Below are positions 19,088 to 27,376 of a stretch of DNA of 64,000 nt, piece after piece. This stretch comes from Polaribacter vadi (lineage in GTDB: Bacteria > Bacteroidota > Bacteroidia > Flavobacteriales > Flavobacteriaceae): contig NZ_CP017477.1 of the NCBI RefSeq assembly GCF_001761365.1, positions 1,510,501 to 1,574,500 of the forward strand. The letters run 5' to 3'. The notes below the pieces were generated by a model. The model worked only from the letters and a program-made list of their open reading frames with translations, made no database searches and was not told where the DNA came from. The position numbers and the translations under genes are program-made. Numbering within the stretch: the first letter of the stretch is position 1; every line of letters begins with the position of its first letter.

Positions 19088-19183
19088 GGAGCTATTTCCT
19101 GCTTTCAGCACTCGCTTTTTTTGCCTGGAAAAAGGCAAAAAAGAGCTCAAACAAATGCTTCAATCAGGGCTAGACTAGTTTGC
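19088..19183 (+). ncRNA. structured intergenic element, copy A (candidate ncRNA or 3'-UTR element)
   Basis: The element reads GGAGCTATTTCCTGCTTTC, then a hairpin GCCTGGAAAAAGGC within T/A tracts, then GAGCTCAAAC and CAATCAGGGCTAG. A second copy lies at 23454-23548 on the minus strand. Both begin about 8 bases after a stop codon on the same strand. I recall related sequences scattered through Bacteroidota genomes. Whether it matches an Rfam family such as Flavo-1 is untested. Confidence 0.5.
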
Positions 19184-19250
19184 TAACTAATTACTCAATT
19201 TAAATTAATAGATTATATAAGTAAACTACAAAGCCACGAAACACATCACA

Positions 19251-19669
19251 GTTGTCACTTCTACTTTAGGAGAAGTCACATAAAGAAGCTATCGTAAAGT
19301 TTAGAAAGTTTATGGGATTTCTCCTAGCGTCGAAATTGTAAAGAAAAAAGCATTTATAAAATTTTTTAAAAATTACATAAATATTCGTGTAAACAAACCC
19401 CACAAAAGTTGTCACTTCGACTTTAGGAGAAGTCACATAAAGAAGCTAACGTAAAGTTTAGAAAGTTTATGGGATTTCTCCTAGCGTCGAAATGACAAAA
19501 TTGGGTGTAAAGAAAAAAGCATTTATAAAACTTTTTAAAAATCACATAAAACAATCGTGTAAACAAACCCCACAAAAGTTGTCACTTCGACTTTAGGAGA
19601 AGTCTCACAAGTAGCTAACGTAAAATTTAGCAGTTTTATAAGGGTTTTCTAAAGTAGAAATGGCAAAAT
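19251..19669 (+). repeat. repeat array, units 1-3
   Basis: Three units begin at 19251, 19408 and 19578. Each has a left arm GTTGTCACTTCGACTTTAGG and, about 65 bases later, an inverted partner CTCCTAGCGTCGAAATGAC, so each can fold into a long imperfect hairpin. The spacers share TCGTGTAAACAAACCCCAC and AAAGCATTTATAAAA. Unit 3 is degraded at its right arm. No coding potential is seen. Confidence 0.85.
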
Positions 19670-19681
19670 TCGTTGAAAATA

Positions 19682-20003
19682 CTATTCAAAATCAGAATTC
19701 AAAAAAACAAAAGTAGGATTCATTTCTCTTATCAGTACTAATTTCTTTTCACGTCTCCATTTTTTTAATTCTTTCTCTCTTGCAATTGCCAATTGAATCC
19801 AATTATACTTTTCATAATAAATTAGAAACTCAATATTATATTTAGCTGCAAATGTTTTCTTCTTTTGTAAAATATTATTTTTATGTTTTAGTAAACGAAC
19901 TTTCAAGTTATTGGTTACACCTATATAAAATGTAGAACGATATTTATTTGTAATTATATATACATAATATGTATGTATGAAAACCTTTTTGTGGATTTAG
20001 CAT
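19682..20003 (-). pseudogene. GIY-YIG domain protein, frameshifted at a CATA repeat
   Basis: The sequence encodes a complete small GIY-YIG protein: HTYYVYIITNKYRSTFYIGV, then AFA-KYN, then REKELKKWRREKK and NPTFVFLN. The conserved frame has no start codon after an in-frame TAA at 19997-19999. An ATG at 20001-20003 starts MLNPQKGFHTY in another frame. Removing one of three tandem CATA units (19968-19979, minus strand) joins the two into a 105-residue protein. GIY-YIG proteins of this size are usually described as putative endonucleases. It lies inside the repeat array. It is either a pseudogene or phase-variable. Confidence 0.8.
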
Positions 20004-20089
20004 TTTTTCTTAAAGATAAGAAAAATTCATAACAGTTTTCATTAAGATTAATAAAGCAGTTTTAAAAAAACTTCTCTATTTCCACAAAA

Positions 20090-20390
20090 GTTGTCACTTC
20101 GACTTTTAGAGAAGTCACAGAAAGAGCTAACGTAGAGTTTAGCAAGTTTATGAGATTTCTCCTAGCGTCGAAATGACAAAATTGGGTAGGAAATAAAAAA
20201 GCATTTGTGAAACTTTCTTAAAATCACATAAAATAATCGTGTAAAAAAACCCCATTACAGTTGTCACTTCGACTTTAGGAGAAGTCATATAAAGAAGCTA
20301 ACTTAAAGTTTAGCAAGTTTATAAGGTTTCTCATAAAGTCTAAAACTAGGACTTCTCCAAAACTTTGCGCCTTCGCGTCTTTGCGAGATT
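20090..20390 (+). repeat. repeat array, units 4-5, and GCCTTCGCGTCTTTGCGAG motif
   Basis: Units begin at 20090 and 20260, 170 bases apart like units 2 and 3. Unit 4 is intact; unit 5 loses its right arm near 20346. A short GC-richer motif, GCGCCTTCGCGTCTTTGCG, follows at 20367-20386. No gene is seen from 20347 to the DUF2141 start. Confidence 0.8.
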
Positions 20391-20504
20391 TTATTTACAA
20401 CTCAGAATCAAAAAATTACAATTCGGTATGTTATTTGTTTTAATTCGTTAAAAACATTAGATATTTGAATCGTCAAAGAAAAACACACTAATAAAGTAAT
20501 ACTT

Positions 20505-20924
20505 ATGAAAAACTTAATTTTTACAATCGTAATTATTTTAACCAGCATTTTAGGCACAAACGCACAAGAAGAAACTTTTAATTTAACTGTAAATATTTCT
20601 GGTTTAAATTCAGATAAAGGAACTTTATTAATTGGCGTTTATAACAAAAAAGAGGACTTCTTACATAAACAATTTAAAGGTGATATATCAAAAATAGAAA
20701 ATAAAAAATCTGTCGTAATTTTTAAAAACCTACCAAAAGGAGAGTATGCAGTTTCATTTGTACATGATGAAAATGATAACAAAAAAATGGACACTAACTT
20801 TTTAGGAATTCCTAAGGAAGATTATGGCTGTTCTAACAATGCAACTGGTTTTATGGGACCTCCAAAATATGAGGATGCAAAATTTATGTTAGAAGAAAAC
20901 AAATCTATCCATATTAAAATTTAA
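20505..20924 (+). CDS. DUF2141 secreted protein
   Basis: This 139-residue protein has a signal peptide (to GTNAQ) and a beta-rich DUF2141 domain: LTVNISGLNSDKGTLLIGVY, then YAVSFVHDENDNKKMDTNFLG with an Asp/Asn-rich loop. The family role is unknown; extracytoplasmic location is clear. It is 29 bases upstream of a TPR-like protein and probably co-transcribed with it. Confidence 0.88.
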   Translation: MKNLIFTIVIILTSILGTNAQEETFNLTVNISGLNSDKGTLLIGVYNKKEDFLHKQFKGDISKIENKKSVVIFKNLPKGEYAVSFVHDENDNKKMDTNFLGIPKEDYGCSNNATGFMGPPKYEDAKFMLEENKSIHIKI

Positions 20925-20953
20925 AAAATTACATCAACTTAAAACGAACTATA

Positions 20954-21577
20954 ATGAAAAAATCTATCTTACTTATCGCACTTTTAATTGCAGGAATTGC
21001 AACTGCTCAATCTAAATATCAAACAGGAATGCAAAAAGCATTTGGTCTTTGGGAAGAAGGAAAAATGACAGAAGCTTCTCAACTTTTTGAGAGAATCTCT
21101 AAAGCTGAACCAACAAAATGGAAACCTGCTTATTATGCAGCAACTGTAGAAATTTTAGGAAGTTTTGGTCTAAAAGATGAAACTGTTTTAACTACAAAAT
21201 TAACCAAAGCTCAAGAATTTTTAGATGTTGCTAAATCGAATTCAGAAAATAATCCTGAAATACTAATTACACAAGCTTTACTAAACACAGGATATATTGC
21301 TTTTGATGGTCAAAAATATGGAATGACATTATCTGGAAAAAACAGCCAATTATATGCACAAGCATTAGCAATTGCACCAAACAACCCAAGAGTAATTCTA
21401 GGAAATGCAGAATGGAATATGGGAATGGCTAGTTTTTTCGGAAAATCTACACAACCTTATTGTGATGAAATTAAAAGAGCTATTGAACTAGGAAAAGAAG
21501 AAAAAATCGAAGAAGAGTTCTATCCAAAATTCATGGTTTCTAGAGCAGAAAATGTTTTAAAAGGATGTGAGAAATAA
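20954..21577 (+). CDS. secreted TPR-like protein
   Basis: The 207-residue protein starts with a signal peptide (MKKSILLIALLIAGIATAQ) and continues as helical pairs typical of tetratricopeptide repeats (ALAIAPNNPRVILGNAEWNM, ASQLFERISKAEPTKWKPAY). There is no catalytic motif. It is probably a periplasmic partner of the preceding DUF2141 protein; the function is unknown. Confidence 0.8.
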   Translation: MKKSILLIALLIAGIATAQSKYQTGMQKAFGLWEEGKMTEASQLFERISKAEPTKWKPAYYAATVEILGSFGLKDETVLTTKLTKAQEFLDVAKSNSENNPEILITQALLNTGYIAFDGQKYGMTLSGKNSQLYAQALAIAPNNPRVILGNAEWNMGMASFFGKSTQPYCDEIKRAIELGKEEKIEEEFYPKFMVSRAENVLKGCEK

Positions 21578-21585
21578 TATTCATT

Positions 21586-21664
21586 TGGCAGTCTACAGTA
21601 TGCAGTTGGCAGTCGCAGTTTTCAGTAATCACTGTTAACTGCTACTGCAAACTGCCACTGAATT
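21586..21664. repeat. GGCAGT/ACTGC repeat between convergent genes
   Basis: The stretch is composed of GCAGT and ACTGC words, and the left half (TGCAGTTGGCAGTCGCAGTT) is imperfectly complementary to the right half. It separates the TPR gene from the end of the kynurenine operon and probably terminates both transcripts. It belongs to the same family as 8862-8926. Confidence 0.7.
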
Positions 21665-21668
21665 CTAC

Positions 21669-22751
21669 TTATTTCAAAATTTTATCAATTAAATCTTGTT
21701 TCGCTCTTTCATCATCACCAAAAAGCCATTGCAACACATTATCTTCCCAAATTTGTCCTTTTTCGGTTTCTGTTATTATATTTTCTTTGACAGCTAAATC
21801 TAAAATTTTTCCTGGATAAGAAGATTGTTTGTCATTTTCCATTTCTCCTAAAGGATAAGGATCATCTAACCCCATTAAAACTTGATTTGTTCCTTGTCTT
21901 TTAAACATCAATTTTAAAGAATCTGTATCGTGAACCAACGTATCAAAAAAGATGTTTTTATGACCAATTGCTTTTCTTGGATGCGTTTTGCCTTCAAATA
22001 AATCTGGTCTTCCATCAAAACCTTGAATTCTTCTACCTAAATTCATTTGTGCCAATTGACCTCCATGTGCAAAACACGTTCTAATATTTTTAAAACGTTC
22101 TTGCATTCCATTTAAAGTATAAAAATGATACGCATCTCCACATTGAGCCAACATCCAAATTAAGTGAAAACGCCAATTGGTATTTTCTAATTTTATCATT
22201 TTATCTCCATCATAAGGATGAATTTCAATGGCTAATTTATACTTGTCTGCTAATTCAAAAATTCGATCATTTTCTTCATCAAAAACACATCTCCATTGTC
22301 CAATAGAATCCATAAAATGTGTTGGTAAACACAAAACTTTTAATCCTAATTCTTCTACACAACGTTTCATTTCATCTAAAGCACCATAAATAAAACCTGG
22401 ATGCACCACAAAACCACACGTAAATTTAGAAGGATGATTTTTTTGCACTTTAGCATTAAAATCGTTCTGAAAACGCAACGCTTTTTTCATTTCCTCTAAA
22501 CGCAAACCATTTCCATACAATTGAGATAAATTTAAAACAACTGCATGATCTAGCTTGTTTTTTTCCATCCAAAGTAATTTCTCATCTAAGAAAAAACTAG
22601 AATGTGTTACAGGTCTACTCCAATCTTTTTGTAGCATATGTTTGCGTTCATCATCTACCCAGAAAATTTCTTTTTCCTTCATAAATTGAGGAATTTCCTC
22701 AGGATAAGGTAATAAATGTGAATGTCCGTTAATTCGTAGTTTGCGAGTCAT
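21669..22751 (-). CDS. amidohydrolase, probable ACMS decarboxylase
   Basis: This 360-residue amidohydrolase-2 family protein starts NGHSHLLPYPEEIP (HxH metal site), has a central CGFVVHPGF and later HGG and MGLDDPYPLG, the last supplying a metal-binding Asp. In this operon it fits 2-amino-3-carboxymuconate-6-semialdehyde decarboxylase, which acts directly after 3-hydroxyanthranilate dioxygenase. It is the last gene of the operon. The family is certain; the exact substrate follows from its neighbours. Confidence 0.87.
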   Translation of the reverse strand: MTRKLRINGHSHLLPYPEEIPQFMKEKEIFWVDDERKHMLQKDWSRPVTHSSFFLDEKLLWMEKNKLDHAVVLNLSQLYGNGLRLEEMKKALRFQNDFNAKVQKNHPSKFTCGFVVHPGFIYGALDEMKRCVEELGLKVLCLPTHFMDSIGQWRCVFDEENDRIFELADKYKLAIEIHPYDGDKMIKLENTNWRFHLIWMLAQCGDAYHFYTLNGMQERFKNIRTCFAHGGQLAQMNLGRRIQGFDGRPDLFEGKTHPRKAIGHKNIFFDTLVHDTDSLKLMFKRQGTNQVLMGLDDPYPLGEMENDKQSSYPGKILDLAVKENIITETEKGQIWEDNVLQWLFGDDERAKQDLIDKILK

Positions 22752-22811
22752 TATTAAAGATTAAAAAAATGAAAATTTAAAGATTACAAAAATAATAGAT
22801 ACTGAATACTG

Positions 22812-23351
22812 CTACTGTTTACTGATTACCTTTTTAGGTGCTTCCATAAATTCTCCACAATTATCACAAGTACATTTTTCTACGTCAGAATAAAAGGTTT
22901 CAAATATTTTTTGCATGTCTGTTTCTATATTTTCTACAGAAAATTCTTCTCTATACAATTGATTTTCGCAATTTTCACAATACCATTCTAAAGCATCCAT
23001 CATATTTTTAGAACGTGGATATTCTATCACCAAACCAACCGTATTTTCTTTTCTTTGAGGCGAATGTGGCACTTTACCTGGTAATAAATAAATATCACCT
23101 TCCTTAATTTCTACATCAATTTGTTTTCCTTTTTCATCGATGATTTTTAAAATCATGTCTCCTTCTAATTGATAGAAAAACTCTGGAGTTTCATTATAGT
23201 GATAATCTTTTCTATTGTTTGGTCCACCCACAACCATCACAATATATTCGCCATTTTTCCAAACTTGTTTATTACCAACTGGTGGTTTTAGTAAATGACG
23301 ATGTTCATCAATCCACTTTTTAAAATTTATTGGTTGTACTAGATTACTCAT
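22812..23351 (-). CDS. 3-hydroxyanthranilate 3,4-dioxygenase
   Basis: This Fe(II) cupin dioxygenase opens the ring of 3-hydroxyanthranilate to ACMS. The 179-residue protein has the cupin core (KDYHYNETPEFFYQLEGDM with metal-binding His and Glu, then PGKVPHSPQR). A C-terminal rubredoxin-like site has two CxxC pairs (CENC, CDNC), as in bacterial forms. I place the start at the ATG at 23351 (MSNLVQPINFKKW) rather than the upstream TTG. The last residues (VISKQ) and stop are encoded by a CAGTA-type repeat that runs into the downstream gap. Confidence 0.95.
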   Translation of the reverse strand: MSNLVQPINFKKWIDEHRHLLKPPVGNKQVWKNGEYIVMVVGGPNNRKDYHYNETPEFFYQLEGDMILKIIDEKGKQIDVEIKEGDIYLLPGKVPHSPQRKENTVGLVIEYPRSKNMMDALEWYCENCENQLYREEFSVENIETDMQKIFETFYSDVEKCTCDNCGEFMEAPKKVISKQ

Positions 23352-23453
23352 AATTTTTAGATTTTTTTGATGATTTTGATTCAAGAATCAAGACCTAAAA
23401 TTACTGAAATTTATTTTTAAAGACTCTTTATGTTGGCTTTTTTTAATGCATTT

Positions 23454-23548
23454 TGCAAACAAGTTTAGCCCTGATTGAACGACTTGTTTGAGCTCTTTTT
23501 GCCTTTTTCAGGCAAAAAAGCGAGTAGTGAAAGCAGGAAACAGCTTCT
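23454..23548 (-). ncRNA. structured intergenic element, copy B
   Basis: This is the second copy of the 19088-19183 element on the opposite strand: GCTGTTTCCTGCTTTC, hairpin GCCTGAAAAAGGC, GAGCTCAAAC, CAATCAGGGCTA. It lies within the kynurenine operon, starting about 8 bases after the SDR stop and ending about 100 bases before the dioxygenase ATG, on the transcribed strand. It could be a processing or attenuation site. Confidence 0.5.
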
Positions 23549-23555
23549 AATAAGA

Positions 23556-24335
23556 CTATAAACTTTTTGTTCTTCCACCATCTACAGGTAAATTAATTCC
23601 ATTGATATAACTTGCTTGCTCACTTGCTAAAAAAGCAATTGCAGCTGCAGTTTCTTCTGGTTTTGCGAAACGTTTTGCTGGCACATAACTTTTCATAATT
23701 TGCTCCATTTCTGCTTCTGTTGTGTTGCTTTTTTGTGCTTTTACCTTAATAATTTGGTCTAAACGTGCTGTATTTGTAAAACCTGGCAATACATTATTAA
23801 CGGTAATTTGAAATTCTGCCAGCTCTGAAGCCAATGTTTTTGACCAATTACCAACTGCATTTCTAATGGTGTTAGAAACGCCCAAACCTGGAATTGGCTC
23901 TTTTACAGAAGTAGAAATTACGTTGATAATTCTACCAAATTTCTCGTTTTTCATAAAAGGAACCACTGCTTGCACCAAAATTTGATTGCAAATAATATGC
24001 ATTTGAAAAGCATTTATCAACTCTGTAGAAGTTGCCGAAAGCAAATCGCCACTTTTTGGACCTCCAGTATTATTTATCAAAATATGGAATTTCAAATCTG
24101 AATTTTCTATAACCTCTTTTAATTCTTCTGGTTTTGAAAAATCTGCAATTAAATAATGATGATTTTGTGTTCCGTTATTTTTTAATTCCGATAAAACTGC
24201 TTTAAGTTTTTCTTCATTTCTAGCCAATAAAGTTACGTTTGCACCTTCTTCTGCCAATAAAATGGCAGTTGCTTTTCCTATTCCTTGTGTACTTCCGCAA
24301 ACTAATGCGTTTTTGTTGTTTAGTTCTAAATTCAT
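23556..24335 (-). CDS. short-chain dehydrogenase/reductase
   Basis: The 259-residue SDR starts MNLELNNKNALVCGSTQGIG; the TGxxxGIG-type NAD(P) motif reads GSTQGIG. It keeps NNTGG and the catalytic Ser region (INVISTS), but YxxxK is not obvious: the expected site reads VSNTIRNAVGNWSK. It is placed in the kynurenine operon, yet no SDR step is established in this branch, so its substrate is open. The start codon directly abuts a MITE-like terminal repeat; the frame open before it is repeat sequence. Confidence 0.85.
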   Translation of the reverse strand: MNLELNNKNALVCGSTQGIGKATAILLAEEGANVTLLARNEEKLKAVLSELKNNGTQNHHYLIADFSKPEELKEVIENSDLKFHILINNTGGPKSGDLLSATSTELINAFQMHIICNQILVQAVVPFMKNEKFGRIINVISTSVKEPIPGLGVSNTIRNAVGNWSKTLASELAEFQITVNNVLPGFTNTARLDQIIKVKAQKSNTTEAEMEQIMKSYVPAKRFAKPEETAAAIAFLASEQASYINGINLPVDGGRTKSL

Positions 24336-24336
24336 A

Positions 24337-24471
24337 AGCCCATCCCTAACCCTTCCCAAAGGGAAGGGAATTAATACGTGTTAGTAATTCTCTTTTATTT
24401 TGATAATGATATTAAATTTTTCTTTTAAAGACCACAACAGTTTCTTCCCTTTGGGAAGATTAAGATGGGCT
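24337..24471. mobile_element. MITE-like element 1 (135 bp)
   Basis: The terminal inverted repeats are AGCCCATCCCTAACCCTTCC at the left and GGAAGATTAAGATGGGCT at the right, each followed inward by the palindrome CTTCCCAAAGGGAAG. The left end stops one base from the SDR start codon, and the right end encodes the last codons (ESPS, stop) of the small upstream gene. No transposase is inside. Confidence 0.75.
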
Positions 24472-24678
24472 TTCAATCATTTCCTTGATTTTAACAGCTT
24501 TTTCAAAATGATCTAACTGATGTGTTTCAATCCACCATTTTGCAACTTCCATTAATAACTCTGGATTGTCATTTTTATTTTTAAAAAATGCATAAAAAGA
24601 CAAACCAACATTCGTTCCTTTTTTCGCAATTTTATCATTACAAACTTGAATAATTTTCTCCTTTATTTCCTTATTCAT
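24460..24678 (-). CDS. small conserved hypothetical protein
   Basis: This is a 72-residue soluble protein with the stretch GLSFYAFFKNKNDNPELLME and WWIETHQLDHFEKA. I believe homologs occur in other Bacteroidota but know no function. The final four residues and stop come from the end of MITE-like element 1, so the native C-terminus may differ. It lies between the semialdehyde dehydrogenase and the SDR. Confidence 0.65.
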   Translation of the reverse strand: MNKEIKEKIIQVCNDKIAKKGTNVGLSFYAFFKNKNDNPELLMEVAKWWIETHQLDHFEKAVKIKEMIESPS

Positions 24679-24748
24679 TTTTCTAATTTAAAGATTGAAT
24701 TACTCTAAAATCGTAATCAAAAATTTAATCTTTTAACTTTTAAATCTT

Positions 24749-26188
24749 TCAATATTTTATACAAATATTTTTAGGTTCCGTAAAGAAACGTAACGCTTCA
24801 AAACCTCCTTCTCTACCAATTCCAGAATCTTTTTGACCTCCAAAAGGTGTTCTTAAATCTCTTAACATCCAAGTATTTACCCAAACAATTCCTGTATGTA
24901 ATTGTTTTGCAAATTGCATTGTTCTGTTTAAATTATTTGTCCATAAAGTTGCAGATAAGCCGTATTTTGTATCGTTGGCTAAAGTTAGTGCTTCTTCATC
25001 AGTTTTAAAAGACATTATGGTAACAACTGGCCCAAAAATCTCTTCTTGATTCAATCTGCATTTATTGTCTTTAACTTCTATAATTGTAGGTTGTAAATAG
25101 TAGCCGTTTTCCGAATTTTCAACCACCACTCTATTCCCTCCAAATAAAATTTCTGTATTTTCTTGTGCTGCAAGATCAATATAACTTTTTACTTTTTCTA
25201 GATGTTGTTTAGAAACTAGTGCTCCAATATTTGTGTTTGTTTCTGATGGATTCCCAACTTTTAATTCAGACACTTTTTTGATAAAATCTTTTTTGAATTT
25301 CTCATAAATAGTCTCTTCTACAAAAATTCTACTTCCACATAGACAAATTTGCCCTTGATTTGCAAACGAAGAACGAACTGTGGTTTCCAGCATTTTATTA
25401 TAATCACAATCTGCAAAAATGATGTTTGGATTTTTTCCCCCTAATTCTAAAGATAACTTTTTAAACATTGGTGCAGCAATACTGGCAATATGTGCGCCTG
25501 TTTTTGTGCCTCCAGTAAATGAAATGGCTTTAATATTTGGATGCTCTACAATGGCTTGTCCTGTGGATGTTCCTAAACCATGAACAATATTTAAAACGCC
25601 TTTTGGTAAACCAGCTTCTGTGCAAATTTCACCTAACAAATAAGCAGTCATTGGTGTAATTTCACTCGGTTTTGCAATTACACAATTGCCTGCTGCTATT
25701 GCTGGTGCAATTTTCCAAGTGAATAAATATAAGGGTAAATTCCAAGGAGAAATGCAACCTACAATTCCAAGAGGTTGTCTTAATGTAAAATTAATGGCAT
25801 TTAACCCAACACTTTCATATGCTTCTGATGAAAACTGTGTAATCGCATTTGCAAAAAACTGAAAATTACTTGCGGCTCTTGGAATATCAACAGCTTTTGC
25901 TAAACTGATTGGTTTGCCATTATCTTTTGATTCTGCTGCTGCTAAAAAATCTAACTTTTCTAAAATTAAATCGGCAATTTTTGATAAAATTTTACTGCGT
26001 TCTTCTAAAGTTGTAGTAATCCAACTTGGAAATGCTTTTTCAGCAGCTTCAACTGCTTTTTCCACATCTTCTTTTGTTGAGTTTGGAATTTGTCCATACA
26101 CTTCTCCAATTGCTGGGTTGAAATTATCAATCCACCCATTAGCAATGGGAGGTAAGAATTTTCCATTGATGTAGTTTTTTATGTTCAT
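24749..26188 (-). CDS. aldehyde dehydrogenase, probable 2-aminomuconate-6-semialdehyde dehydrogenase
   Basis: This 479-residue NAD-dependent aldehyde dehydrogenase has [11 protein letters not shown] (general-base Glu) and [16 protein letters not shown] (catalytic Cys). The N-terminus [13 protein letters not shown] and overall pattern match the 2-aminomuconate/2-hydroxymuconate semialdehyde group. The reaction is 2-aminomuconate semialdehyde to 2-aminomuconate. Its ATG overlaps the RidA-like stop (ATGA), which indicates translational coupling. Confidence 0.92.
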   Translation of the reverse strand: MNIKNYINGKFLPPIANGWIDNFNPAIGEVYGQIPNSTKEDVEKAVEAAEKAFPSWITTTLEERSKILSKIADLILEKLDFLAAAESKDNGKPISLAKAVDIPRAASNFQFFANAITQFSSEAYESVGLNAINFTLRQPLGIVGCISPWNLPLYLFTWKIAPAIAAGNCVIAKPSEITPMTAYLLGEICTEAGLPKGVLNIVHGLGTSTGQAIVEHPNIKAISFTGGTKTGAHIASIAAPMFKKLSLELGGKNPNIIFADCDYNKMLETTVRSSFANQGQICLCGSRIFVEETIYEKFKKDFIKKVSELKVGNPSETNTNIGALVSKQHLEKVKSYIDLAAQENTEILFGGNRVVVENSENGYYLQPTIIEVKDNKCRLNQEEIFGPVVTIMSFKTDEEALTLANDTKYGLSATLWTNNLNRTMQFAKQLHTGIVWVNTWMLRDLRTPFGGQKDSGIGREGGFEALRFFTEPKNICIKY

Positions 26189-26586
26189 TTAGCTTTTTTA
26201 TAAGCAGTAACTTTAATCTCCACCACCAAATCTGGATGTGGCAATTGATGCACAGCAACAGTAGTTCTTGTTGGCCCAGTTTCTTTATCGAAAAACTCTG
26301 CATAGGCTTTGTTATATCCTGCAAAATCATTCATATTAACTAAAAATGAAGAAACATCAACTACATCTTTTATACTTGCACCAACTGTTTGTAAATTTTT
26401 ATCGATATTTTTTAGAACCTCTCTAGTTTGGGTTTCTGCATTCAAATATTTAGTTCCCATTTCATCGATAATATCTACACCTGCAATAGTATTATCTGCT
26501 CTTCTAGAACTGGTTCCTGATACAAAAATAAAATCGCCCACAACTTTAACATGTGGATATGCGCCTCTTGGTGTTACTTTACTCAT
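26185..26586 (-). CDS. RidA-family protein, probable 2-aminomuconate deaminase
   Basis: The 133-residue Rid/YjgF protein starts [20 protein letters not shown] and ends with [15 protein letters not shown], the pattern of 2-aminomuconate deaminases in nitrobenzoate and tryptophan pathways. It would release ammonia from 2-aminomuconate. Codons open before the ATG at 26586 translate repeat sequence and are not part of the gene. A MITE-like terminal repeat ends 6 bases before this ATG. Confidence 0.9.
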   Translation of the reverse strand: MSKVTPRGAYPHVKVVGDFIFVSGTSSRRADNTIAGVDIIDEMGTKYLNAETQTREVLKNIDKNLQTVGASIKDVVDVSSFLVNMNDFAGYNKAYAEFFDKETGPTRTTVAVHQLPHPDLVVEIKVTAYKKAK

Positions 26587-26592
26587 GCTAAA

Positions 26593-26738
26593 AGCCCATC
26601 CTAACCTTCCCAAAGGGAAGGAACTTCAAACTGGGTAAAATTTGAAATTCTTTATTAATATTTATTTTTCAAAAAATCTAATCCTATTTTCTTTACAAAA
26701 TTGCTCACTCCTTCCCTTTGGAAAGGCTGGAATTGGCT
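26593..26738. mobile_element. MITE-like element 2 (146 bp)
   Basis: The left end is AGCCCATCCTAACCTTCCC and the right end GGAAAGGCTGGAATTGGCT, with an AT-rich core. It lies between the DUF1697 gene and the ridA-like gene. The right 34 bases encode the last residues of DUF1697. The right terminus is more diverged than in elements 1 and 3. Confidence 0.7.
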
Positions 26739-27301
26739 AACTCTAACAACTTTAATGTGGTTCTTAGATTTCTTGTTGTTGCAATTACTTGTAACTTTTT
26801 TTCTAATACATTATTAGAAATCTTTGTTTTTGCAAATGTTGATGGACAGTTTAAATAAACGACATCTCCATTTATTTTATATTGATCTTCACCAATATTT
26901 TTGATTTCAATTTCTTTTATTTCTGATGCTCTATCTAAAAACGTAAATGCTACTATTTTTTCATTATTTAATGGAAAAGGATAATTTTCAATCGTTTTTT
27001 TTAACTCGGCAATTGTTCTTACAATTACTGGAATATCAAAACCAAATTTTTCTTTAATTCCCTTTTTTATTTTTTGACAAATTTCTTTTTTTGAAAAAGT
27101 TGATTCTAAAATAATATTTCCACTTTGGATATAGGTTTGCACATTTTGAAACTCTAAATCATCTAATAAAGTACGCAAAGCTACCATCGGAATTTTATTT
27201 TTTCCTGATACATTTATTCCACGAAGCAAAACAATATAGGCCTCTCCTAACCTCTCCAAAGGAGAGAAACTCTCATTCTTACGGTTTTCCTTTTTCTTCA
27301 T
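26705..27301 (-). CDS. DUF1697 family protein with repeat-derived termini
   Basis: The core (AYIVLLRGINVSGKNKIPM, then VQTYIQSGNIILES) is a standard DUF1697 protein of unknown function. The first 21 residues, including SFSPLERLGEA, are encoded inside MITE-like element 3, and the C-terminal SSLSKGKE is encoded inside element 2. DUF1697 proteins normally begin just before YIVLLRG, so the native start seems to be replaced by the element's ATG at 27301. It has no known role in kynurenine breakdown. Confidence 0.82.
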   Translation of the reverse strand: MKKKENRKNESFSPLERLGEAYIVLLRGINVSGKNKIPMVALRTLLDDLEFQNVQTYIQSGNIILESTFSKKEICQKIKKGIKEKFGFDIPVIVRTIAELKKTIENYPFPLNNEKIVAFTFLDRASEIKEIEIKNIGEDQYKINGDVVYLNCPSTFAKTKISNNVLEKKLQVIATTRNLRTTLKLLELANSSLSKGKE

Positions 27302-27375
27302 TTTATTAACGGTACTGAATATCTAACTTTCACAAACTTACTCACTCCTTCCCTTTGGGAAGGTTGGGATGGGCT
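27238..27375. mobile_element. MITE-like element 3 (138 bp)
   Basis: The left end is AGGCCTCTCCTAACCTCTCC and the right end GGAAGGTTGGGATGGGCT. The right end stops one base before the kmo stop codon triplet. The element contains the start codon and first residues of the DUF1697 gene. Left and right arms have diverged in a compensated way within each palindrome (CTCTCCAAAGGAGAG versus CTTCCCAAAGGGAAG). Confidence 0.75.
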
Positions 27376-27376
27376 A

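Noticed and set aside
19904..19906. TTG start giving a 74-residue GIY-YIG protein
   Set aside because: It lies after the GIY-YIG motif itself, so the product would lack the catalytic core.
19251..20346. Possible CRISPR array
   Set aside because: Units are about 170 bp, the spacers are themselves repeated, and no cas genes are present; the same holds for 60177-60636.
23556..24335. Assigning the SDR to a defined kynurenine step
   Set aside because: The pathway has no established SDR reaction here and the expected YxxxK is not clear, so only the superfamily is called.
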